Assembly: GCA_016650185.1 (NCBI GenBank)
Contig: JAENWE010000038.1
Span: 1 to 7,951, forward strand
DNA length: 7,951 nt
Direction of reading: 5' to 3'
DNA from: Vicinamibacteria bacterium
GTDB lineage: Bacteria > Acidobacteriota > Vicinamibacteria > Fen-336 > JAGNNV01
Made by a program: the position numbers and the translations under genes. Below are positions 1 to 5,948 of the stretch, one piece after another. The notes under the pieces were generated by a model, which did no database searches, had not been told where the DNA came from, and was given only the letters and a program-made list of their open reading frames with translations. Every line of letters begins with the position of its first letter. Position 1 is the stretch's first letter.

Positions 1-1908
1 CCCAATCTGCCGTTCTGCCCCAATGACGAACTGCCGCACGTAGGACTGGCGGATGTCGGGATCGAGGCCGAAGTTCGTGGCCGGCGTCACCCGATTGAGT
101 TCCTGGAAATTGTTCGGGCCCAGAACGCGAGCGGTGATGCGCGGGGTCTGGGTGGCCGTATCCATGAACTGGAACAAGGTTGTGGCCAAGGCCTCGTGGA
201 AGAGCCCGAAATGAGATCGCACCACGGTCTTGTGGTCCGCGCCCACGTCCCAGGCGAAGCCGATCCGTGGTGAGAGCGGGTTTGTCTTGAAAATGACACC
301 GGTGGTGGGCGTCTCACCGCGGTTGAGCGATGCGCGGACACCGGCCTGGATGGTCAGCTTCCGCGAAGCATTCCAGTCATCCTGCAAATAAAGCGTGGTG
401 CGATTGGCGGTCGGCTCGATGGTGTTGCCGGCCCAAAGCGTCACCGTGTCAGGCACCCCGGCGCGGTCCACGAAAGACATCCCTCCTGGGAACCCGCTGT
501 CCTCAAGAAAGGTGCTGCGTTCGCGATCCAGCCCGATCTTCACCGCGTGCCCACGGCCGCTTGCGCCTTCAAATCGGTGGGTCAGGCTCGCGCCGAAGCT
601 CAGCCGGTTGCCCTCCTGAAGGCGATACTGCACCGAGTTTGCCGATGAGATGCCCGTCACGACATCGCGCCTTGGGGCGGGGCCATCCTTGCTTCGCGGT
701 TCGGCCGGGGTAATGTCCTGGGTATAGGCGAGGCCGCCGGTGCGAAACTCGAAAAGAGACTTGGCACTCGGAGTCCAGGTCACGCGCGAGGCCCAGATGG
801 TGTTCGGTTGAAGGCTGTCATTCGAAGTGTCGCCGGTCGATCCCGGAGCGCCCCCGCCCGTGATCGAACTATTGGAATAGGTGATCGTGGCCTCCGCCTT
901 CACCGTGGGCGACGCCGCCCAATTCAACTTGCCCAGATAGCGGGGCCAGGTCTGCAGCTGGGGCAGGGGAGCCCCGGGCTGGATGGTCTCGGTCTTCAGA
1001 TACTGGAGACCGGCGAAGAAGAAGAGCTTGTCTTTCTTGATCGGGCCACCGACCTGCACTGTGGTATCCCACTGAGAAAGGATTTCGAGCGGCTTGAAGC
1101 TCGCCTGAAGATTGGCCGGGAGGCTCGAGGTGTTGGCTCCCACCCAGTTATCTCGGGAGAGGGTGTACTCCGCCAGCCCGTGAAAATCGTTGGTCCCGTT
1201 TCGCACCACGAAGTTCGCGGCCGTTCCCGTGAACTCGCCGTATTCCGCGCTGCCCCCAAGGCTCACGACCTGGATTTCTTCGAGCCAGTTGCTCGCGATC
1301 ACCACCGCGTTGGCGCCCTGGCGGTCGGGCACGGTGGTGGGCGCGCCGTCGAGCAGCAATTCGTTGGCGTCACGCGAGCCTCCATAGGCGGCGTGATCCT
1401 TGATGCCGGGCGTCAGTTCCAACAAGTCGACCGACGACCTCTTGTTGGCGGTCAGGGCGAGGCCGAGGAGGAGATCCGAGTCGATCTTCGTGGTCGATTG
1501 CGCGGTTGTGACGTCCACCGCCGGGGACCGCCCCTCGACGGTCACGGCTTCCGCCGACCCGACCACGAGCGCCGCGTCAATGGTGAGCGTCGTCCCGAAC
1601 TGGAGGCGCAGGCCCGTCCGATGAACACCGCGGAACCCGGCGAGCGACACCGAGAGGGAGTACGTGCCGGGGGGTAGATCAGAGAAGCGATACCCGCCCC
1701 TTTCATTGGTGGTGGCCGATTGCGCGCCGCCGACCAGCGCCGGGCTTTCGAGGGTGAGGTTCGCGCCGGGCACCGCCGCACCGGTGCCATCGGATACGAC
1801 ACCGACGATGGCGGAGCGGGTTTGGGCGGCGACTGGCGACGGGGCGAGCAACAGGCCAAGCAGGAACGACATAAGCGCACAAGCGCCTATCCGGGTCTTC
1901 ATCCTCAT
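1..1908 (-). CDS. TonB-dependent receptor with carboxypeptidase-regulatory-like N-terminal domain (Oar-like), C-terminus outside window
   Basis: This is an outer-membrane receptor, of which 636 residues are visible. The frame is open to base 1 and the rest of the barrel lies outside the window. The ATG at 1908 is preceded by AGGAAG with 7 nt spacing; a second in-frame ATG at 1902 is less well placed. Residues 1-29 form a signal peptide ending near PVAAQ. Residues about 31-118 resemble a CarboxypepD_reg beta-sandwich (GVVSDGTGAAVPGANLTL, NERGGYRFSDLPPGTYSL). Residues about 130-240 resemble a TonB plug (ELTPGI, ANELLLDGAP, SAEYGEFTGTAANFVV). The barrel then starts, with family motifs VGGPIKKDKLFFFAG (287-300), LYLQDDW (506-512) and PRIGFAWD (547-554). 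It is probably the last visible gene of an operon with two secreted hydrolases. The family takes up bulky ligands using TonB/ExbBD energy. The substrate is not visible; peptides are an inference from the neighbours. Confidence 0.93.
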   Translation of the reverse strand, partial: MRMKTRIGACALMSFLLGLLLAPSPVAAQTRSAIVGVVSDGTGAAVPGANLTLESPALVGGAQSATTNERGGYRFSDLPPGTYSLSVSLAGFRGVHRTGLRLQFGTTLTIDAALVVGSAEAVTVEGRSPAVDVTTAQSTTKIDSDLLLGLALTANKRSSVDLLELTPGIKDHAAYGGSRDANELLLDGAPTTVPDRQGANAVVIASNWLEEIQVVSLGGSAEYGEFTGTAANFVVRNGTNDFHGLAEYTLSRDNWVGANTSSLPANLQASFKPLEILSQWDTTVQVGGPIKKDKLFFFAGLQYLKTETIQPGAPLPQLQTWPRYLGKLNWAASPTVKAEATITYSNSSITGGGAPGSTGDTSNDSLQPNTIWASRVTWTPSAKSLFEFRTGGLAYTQDITPAEPRSKDGPAPRRDVVTGISSANSVQYRLQEGNRLSFGASLTHRFEGASGRGHAVKIGLDRERSTFLEDSGFPGGMSFVDRAGVPDTVTLWAGNTIEPTANRTTLYLQDDWNASRKLTIQAGVRASLNRGETPTTGVIFKTNPLSPRIGFAWDVGADHKTVVRSHFGLFHEALATTLFQFMDTATQTPRITARVLGPNNFQELNRVTPATNFGLDPDIRQSYVRQFVIGAERQIG

Positions 1909-1915
1909 AACGATT

Positions 1916-1921
1916 CTTCCT
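1916..1921 (-). promoter_or_regulatory. Ribosome-binding site of the TonB receptor gene
   Basis: On the minus strand AGGAAG lies 7 nt upstream of the ATG at 1908. It supports that start over the ATG at 1902, which would be 13 nt away. The 55 bp between the upstream hydrolase stop and this ATG show no obvious separate promoter or terminator, consistent with co-transcription. Confidence 0.7.
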
Positions 1922-1963
1922 TTCTGGAAATGGCACGGCCTCGACGCATTTGTCGCAAGTCCT

Positions 1964-3697
1964 TCAACGGGGGGGAGAGAAACAGGGTTGGAGTTCCAGC
2001 GAGCCGCAGGGCGGCGCTGGAGCTTCGGCCTGGCGTTTGGGAAGCACAGGCAGGAGCAGCCTCGACCGCCTCAGGGTCCCGTGGTGAACCTGGTTGCGGC
2101 CCGGTATCACGGGAGAAGCAAACGCCCAGTTGGGCGAGGGAACCCCTGACGGCGAGAGGACAAGCAGCTCGATGACGTGACCGCGCCGAAAGACGTGGCC
2201 GACCGGGTAAAGGGCGATTTTCAATTCCCGGACTTCGCCTTGTGACAACGCCGTGAGGGCGGCATGAGTGGGCCGAGGACGTCCGCCCCAAGCGGGAGCC
2301 GGGCGGGCTTCCTGATGGGAGGCACGCAGAAATCCGCGCTGAACGAACAACACCTCTCCAAGGGGCGAGATGTCGTGGAGCGCGAGCATCACGTCGGTGT
2401 CGGCGAGCTCGGAGGAAAGCTGGAGCACGACTTCGGGGGCGCCGAGGACCGTCGTGTCCTCAGCCAATGGCTCGCCGCGATAGGAAAGGGCGCCCACCGG
2501 CGATGGGCGGCTGCTGAAGGACGCGCTGTCGCCGATCAGTTCGGTGCCGAGCGAAGCTACGTAGAAACGCTCGCCGGTTTCGGTGGACAGAAGTTCGGAG
2601 CCGGGACGCAGCTTGCCGGCGACCGTCATGCTGAGATCAAGCCATCCGCTTTCCGGCGCGGGCCAAGTCGAAAAATCCCAGGTCCAGCCCGGTTTCCACG
2701 CCTCGGCCTGCTTGCGGTTCTCGAACAGCACCGTGACTGCGGGCTCGTCCTCCACCCCGTTGCGCGTTCCCTTTAGCCAGCGCTCGAACCAACGCTTTCG
2801 CAGGCCCGCCTGCACAGGCCCTTGGGAGTAGAAGGAGTGGCTCCCGTTCGAGAGCACCATCCGTTTGGGCGCTCGGATCTCGTGGAATAGCTCGAGCGAA
2901 GCGGAGACCGCGATCTGCTGATCCTGCCAGGCATGGAAGAGAAGCACCGGCGCCTCCAGACGCGCGGCATCCCTGACCACCGACCTCTCCTGCCACCAGG
3001 CATCGCGGAGAGGGTGCTTCGCGAGTTCGTCAAACATGTTTTGGGGCGTCTGTTGCGCACGAAGCGCGGCGCATTCCATGTCACCCTCACGGATTCGCAA
3101 CGCGGCCCCGAGTTCGGCGGAACGAGGCTGAATCAGCCAGGTCCAGATGGCGGCCTGACCATAGTTGAAGATACCGCCGGGGTAGAAGATGTCATCGTAG
3201 AGCGTGCTCACGGACGCGCCCACCGCGAGCGCCCGCAGGTGTGGCGGACGCGCACCCGCAACCATGATCTGAGTCATGCCGGGGTAGGAGTTGCCGAACA
3301 TGCCGACGTTGCCGTCGCTCCAAGGCTGCGCCGCAGCCCACTCGACGAGGGCCGCGCCATCCTGCGCAATCGTCGGAGACTGGAATTCGTGCAGGCCCGC
3401 CGAGCAGCCGGTGCCCCGCATGCTGGCCGACATCACCGCATAGCCCTGGCCCCGAAACTCGTTGGCGACCGCGGGACCAGCGCCTCCTCCGGCGTAGGGG
3501 TTGTAGGTGAACAAGACCGGAAAGCGGCCTTCGCCCTCGGGCAGGTAGACGACGTACGGCAATCGTGCGCCATCGCTCATGGCTACATAGCCCATCAGCC
3601 GGCGTGGAGTCTCGGCCGCCTCAAGGCGCGCGCCCAGAGCCAGGCAACAGACGGCCGCGCCAATGACGAGACCCGACCCGCGGGGAAATCGCGTCAC
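1964..3697 (-). CDS. Secreted CocE/NonD-family serine hydrolase (S15/X-Pro dipeptidyl-peptidase-like)
   Basis: This is a 577-residue alpha/beta hydrolase of the CocE / peptidase S15 group, whose members cleave X-Pro dipeptides, acyl esters or amides. The start is the GTG at 3697, which overlaps the TGA of the upstream peptidase (GTGA) and has AAGAGGG 8 nt upstream. The frame stays open further upstream but runs inside the peptidase gene, so it is not used here. Residues 1 to about 28 are a signal peptide (hydrophobic VIGAAVCCLALGA, then LEAAE). The catalytic domain spans about 35-310: Tyr of TYNPYAG (64-70) as likely oxyanion residue, nucleophile Ser137 in GNSYPG, cap region about 145-245, Asp259 in HAWQDQQ and His287 in NGSHS. 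Residues about 320-550 fit the PepX_C jelly roll (GHVIELLVLSPSGVPSPNWA). A poorly conserved tail follows and ends just after a seven-C run. Length fits the family. Substrate is unknown; the S9 neighbour favours a peptide substrate. Confidence 0.92.
   Translation of the reverse strand: MTRFPRGSGLVIGAAVCCLALGARLEAAETPRRLMGYVAMSDGARLPYVVYLPEGEGRFPVLFTYNPYAGGGAGPAVANEFRGQGYAVMSASMRGTGCSAGLHEFQSPTIAQDGAALVEWAAAQPWSDGNVGMFGNSYPGMTQIMVAGARPPHLRALAVGASVSTLYDDIFYPGGIFNYGQAAIWTWLIQPRSAELGAALRIREGDMECAALRAQQTPQNMFDELAKHPLRDAWWQERSVVRDAARLEAPVLLFHAWQDQQIAVSASLELFHEIRAPKRMVLSNGSHSFYSQGPVQAGLRKRWFERWLKGTRNGVEDEPAVTVLFENRKQAEAWKPGWTWDFSTWPAPESGWLDLSMTVAGKLRPGSELLSTETGERFYVASLGTELIGDSASFSSRPSPVGALSYRGEPLAEDTTVLGAPEVVLQLSSELADTDVMLALHDISPLGEVLFVQRGFLRASHQEARPAPAWGGRPRPTHAALTALSQGEVRELKIALYPVGHVFRRGHVIELLVLSPSGVPSPNWAFASPVIPGRNQVHHGTLRRSRLLLPVLPKRQAEAPAPPCGSLELQPCFSPPR
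1969..1975 (-). other. Seven-C homopolymer just before the CocE-type hydrolase stop codon
   Basis: Read on the minus strand, seven consecutive C residues lie two codons before the TGA (TCT CCC CCC CGT TGA). One extra C would extend the protein by about 20 residues and end it at a TGA overlapping the receptor start (ATGA). One fewer C would open the frame into the receptor ORF. It is therefore a possible slippage or sequencing-error site. The conserved PepX_C domain ends well before it, so enzyme function should not depend on which frame is right. Confidence 0.6.
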
Positions 3698-5757
3698 TGA
3701 GTCATCCCTCTTGAGGCAAGGTGGCGTTCGAACCACTCCAGGCGGGCCTTCATCACCTCGACCAGTTCGCGCGGCCCCGCGGCTAGGATCGAGTGTGAGG
3801 CCCGGGGGAGGAGCATCAGTTCGGCGGTCTTTCCGTGGAGCATCAGGGCTCGGAAGAACTGCTCTGCCTGCTCGAGGGGAACGCGCATGTCGCGCTCGCC
3901 ATGGACCAGCAGTATTGGAGTCTTGACCTTCGCGGCCAGGCGCACGGCCGAGTAATGCCAATAGAGATCGGGGTTCTCGAACAGCGTGCCGCCGAAATCA
4001 AAGGCGTGGCTGTAGAGCATGTCGCGCGTTCCCTCGATGCTCACCATGTTGCTGAGGCCAGCGAGCGAGACTGCCGCCTTGAAACGATCGGTCTGGGTCA
4101 CGATCCAATCGGTCATGAAGCCGCCGTAGCTCGCTCCGGTGACCACGAGCCGATCACGGTCCACCCATGGATATCGGGAAAGCGCCGCGTCCACGCCGGT
4201 CATGAGGTCTTCGTAGGCCTTCCCTCCCCACTCGAGGGCGACGCGGCGCTGAAAGGCGCGTCCGTAACCAGACGAGCCTCGTGGATTGGCGTAGAGCACG
4301 GCGTACCCCGCGGCCGCGTAGATCTGCTGTTCGAGGCTCCACTCGGCCGCGTACATGCCGCCCGGGCCGCCGTGAATCGAGAGCACGAGCGGATAGCTTT
4401 TTCCCGCCTCGTAGTTGGCGGGGGGAAGGAGGAACGCTTCGACCTCAAGGCCGTCTGTGCTCTTGTAGAGGAATCGTTCGGCGTCCGGCACGGTGAGGCC
4501 AGAGAGCCAATCATGGTGGAGGTCGGTCAGTCGCCTCTCTTCCCCGGTGGAGCGGTCCACGACATAGATGTCGTCTGGTCGGGAGGGAGTGCTGGCTCGG
4601 TAGACCAGGCGGCCTGCGGCATCGGCAACGTCCCCCTGGCGCGATGCCCGGCCCCTGGGGGTCAAGGGCCGGACGGACCCGTCCTTGATCTCGAAGCGAG
4701 TGATCCGAAAGTCGCCCCGGTCAGCCGTATCGAGATAGAGAGCGGCGCTCCCTTCAGCCCATTGCAGGGAGAAACTGAAAAAGGGGACCTCCCGACAGGC
4801 CGTTATGGGGACATCCCGACGATCGCTCGGAGACACACAGACGCGCGCGTACTCCTCCTGGGTCGGATGACCGAGCCAGGCGATCTGGCGTCCGTCGGGC
4901 GACCACTCTGGGGTGTCGTCGACAAACGGGTTGGCAGTGAGGCGTTCTGGCTCGCCACCGTCCACGCCCACGACCCAGACGTCGCTCTTCCATGTCTCGA
5001 ATTCCCCGGGACCGCTGCTGCGGTCAGAAACGAACGCAATGCGTCGACCGTCGGGCGAGAAGCGCGGCTTGAGGTCGTCCCAGCCGTCTCCGTCAGTGAT
5101 CTGCGTTGACTTGCCGGTCTCGACTTCGACGACAAACAGGTGAGCGCGACGCCCGTCCGCGTAGCCGGGTCCGTCCGCCTTGTAGGAGGCCCGTGCGTAG
5201 CGCCGAAAGACCGGGCCGGCCTCGTTCTGACGCGTTCCGGAGGCGCCCGCCCTCCCAGCCACCCGCACGACACAAACCATCCGTTTCCCGTCCGGCGACC
5301 ACTCGAACTCTCGTACGCCTTCGAGATTCGTGACCCTGCGCGCCTCGCCACCATTGGTCGGGAGAGTGAAGACCTGGTTGCCCGAAGCCACGCCAGGCTC
5401 GCCGGAACTGCGGGCCGAGAGAAACGCCAACGCCGAACCGTCCGGGCTCCAGCGCGGCGAGGTCGCACGTTGCCCGATCGCGGAGTAGGGCCGTGGAGGG
5501 GCACTGCCGTCCGCGGGCACAACCCAAAGCCCGGGTGTGCGCTCATTCTTTTCGAGGGCTGGCTCTCCGATCACAAACGCAACGGTGCGGCCATCGGGCG
5601 AAAGCCGGGGATCGCTGACATTGCGGAGGCGGGCGCCGTGGTCAACCGCAAGGGTCACGCCTCCGCGCGCCGTCGCGGTCTGTGAGAGTGCCATCCCGGG
5701 CGAGCCGAGAACAGTCAGGGCAAGCACAACTCGACCCGCAAAGCGAAACGTTTTCAT
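3694..5757 (-). CDS. Secreted S9-family peptidase (prolyl oligopeptidase / acylaminoacyl-peptidase type), catalytically complete
   Basis: This is a 687-residue exported serine peptidase of family S9, which cleaves short peptides or removes N-terminal di- or acyl-amino acids. The start chosen is the ATG at 5757; a TTG directly before it is possible. There is no good Shine-Dalgarno, consistent with the near-leaderless promoter. The signal peptide covers about residues 1-25 (VVLALTVLGSPGMALS). Residues about 40-410 form a beta-propeller with PD40-type repeats marked by SPDG at 53, 104, 154, 234 and 286. The catalytic alpha/beta-hydrolase domain covers about 430-680: oxyanion HGGPGG (462-467), NPRGSSGYG, nucleophile Ser543 in TGASYGGFM, Asp623 in HGERDMRVP and His655 in PRASHS. 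All three triad residues are present. It heads a minus-strand operon with the CocE-type hydrolase and a TonB receptor, and faces a degenerate S9 homologue across a shared control region. Exact subfamily (S9B or S9C) and specificity are uncertain. Confidence 0.94.
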   Translation of the reverse strand: MKTFRFAGRVVLALTVLGSPGMALSQTATARGGVTLAVDHGARLRNVSDPRLSPDGRTVAFVIGEPALEKNERTPGLWVVPADGSAPPRPYSAIGQRATSPRWSPDGSALAFLSARSSGEPGVASGNQVFTLPTNGGEARRVTNLEGVREFEWSPDGKRMVCVVRVAGRAGASGTRQNEAGPVFRRYARASYKADGPGYADGRRAHLFVVEVETGKSTQITDGDGWDDLKPRFSPDGRRIAFVSDRSSGPGEFETWKSDVWVVGVDGGEPERLTANPFVDDTPEWSPDGRQIAWLGHPTQEEYARVCVSPSDRRDVPITACREVPFFSFSLQWAEGSAALYLDTADRGDFRITRFEIKDGSVRPLTPRGRASRQGDVADAAGRLVYRASTPSRPDDIYVVDRSTGEERRLTDLHHDWLSGLTVPDAERFLYKSTDGLEVEAFLLPPANYEAGKSYPLVLSIHGGPGGMYAAEWSLEQQIYAAAGYAVLYANPRGSSGYGRAFQRRVALEWGGKAYEDLMTGVDAALSRYPWVDRDRLVVTGASYGGFMTDWIVTQTDRFKAAVSLAGLSNMVSIEGTRDMLYSHAFDFGGTLFENPDLYWHYSAVRLAAKVKTPILLVHGERDMRVPLEQAEQFFRALMLHGKTAELMLLPRASHSILAAGPRELVEVMKARLEWFERHLASRGMTQ
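3706..3712 (-). promoter_or_regulatory. Ribosome-binding site deciding the GTG start of the CocE-type hydrolase
   Basis: Minus-strand AAGAGGG ends 8 nt upstream of the GTG at 3697, inside the last codons of the S9 peptidase gene. With the GTGA stop/start overlap this indicates translational coupling. The ATG between this site and the GTG is in the S9 frame and reaches the stop after three codons, so it is not the start. Confidence 0.75.
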
Positions 5758-5769
5758 CAATTACAAATG

Positions 5770-5798
5770 GGTATATACCTCTGTTTGCGGCTTGTCAA
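5770..5798 (-). promoter_or_regulatory. Sigma-70-like promoter of the S9 peptidase operon, nearly leaderless
   Basis: On the minus strand a perfect TTGACA (5793-5798) is followed after 17 nt by TATACC (5770-5775). An overlapping TATATA (5772-5777) at 15 nt is an alternative -10. Transcription should begin about 7 nt beyond the -10, near 5763, only about 5-6 nt before the ATG at 5757. The mRNA would have almost no leader, which matches the lack of a Shine-Dalgarno. Confidence 0.65.
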
Positions 5799-5838
5799 GC
5801 GTAATTGGACAGCTAATTCACTATCGTCTGTTCTAAAC

Positions 5839-5852
5839 TGCAAACGTTTGCA
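5839..5852. promoter_or_regulatory. Perfect LacI/GalR-family (PurR-like) operator palindrome
   Basis: TGCAAACGTTTGCA is a perfect 14-bp palindrome with the central CG and flanking AA..TT half-sites typical of LacI-family operators. Its core matches the PurR box core and the general cre form. It lies between the divergent genes, directly against the plus-strand TTGACA (5853-5858), and is centred about 80 bp upstream of the predicted minus-strand transcription start. It would be well placed to block the plus promoter; an effect on the minus promoter is less certain. No regulator gene is in the window. Confidence 0.7.
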
Positions 5853-5882
5853 TTGACACTGGTCGCCTTCGTGTGCGATGCT
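5853..5882 (+). promoter_or_regulatory. Candidate promoter of the S9 pseudopeptidase gene
   Basis: A perfect TTGACA (5853-5858) is followed after 18 nt by a weak GATGCT (5877-5882) with an extended -10 TG at 5874-5875. The -35 abuts the LacI-type palindrome. The leader would be about 60 nt long. The -35 is convincing; the -10 is poor, so strength and exact start are uncertain. Confidence 0.45.
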
Positions 5883-5914
5883 GCCGTCGTAGTGAGCGTC
5901 GCAATGGCGTCCGC

Positions 5915-5940
5915 CCGGATAGAGAGGCCGGATAGAGGAG
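5915..5940 (+). repeat. Two-copy 13-bp tandem repeat including the ribosome-binding site
   Basis: CCGGATAGAGAGG (5915-5927) is followed directly by CCGGATAGAGGAG (5928-5940); the copies match at 11 of 13 positions. The second copy supplies the Shine-Dalgarno of the downstream gene. The first carries a similar purine-rich block too far upstream to serve the same ATG. Confidence 0.7.
5934..5940 (+). promoter_or_regulatory. Ribosome-binding site of the S9 pseudopeptidase gene
   Basis: AGAGGAG lies 8 nt upstream of the ATG at 5949. It fixes that start, which leads into a signal peptide and then the S9 propeller. A GTG in another frame at 5951 gives only an unrelated overlapping frame. Confidence 0.75.
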
Positions 5941-5948
5941 TGTCACCA

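Noticed and set aside
808..1677. Long plus-strand open frame opposite the TonB receptor
   Set aside because: It is antisense and in codon register with the receptor gene, arginine/glycine-rich without a recognisable domain, and has no good start context; it is a G+C-rich shadow.
3698..3961. Upstream extension of the CocE-type hydrolase to an ATG at 3961
   Set aside because: The extra 88 codons lie inside the 3' end of the S9 peptidase gene and would bury the signal peptide internally. The GTG at 3697 has a strong ribosome-binding site and a signal peptide directly after it.
3835..5109. Long plus-strand open frame (424 codons) opposite the S9 peptidase
   Set aside because: The opposite strand encodes a full S9 peptidase with all motifs. 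The antisense translation shows no domain, signal or ribosome-binding site.
5806..5832. Imperfect inverted repeat GGACAG ... CTGTTC in the divergent region
   Set aside because: Five of six matches over a 15-nt spacer is expected by chance, and it resembles no operator I recognise.
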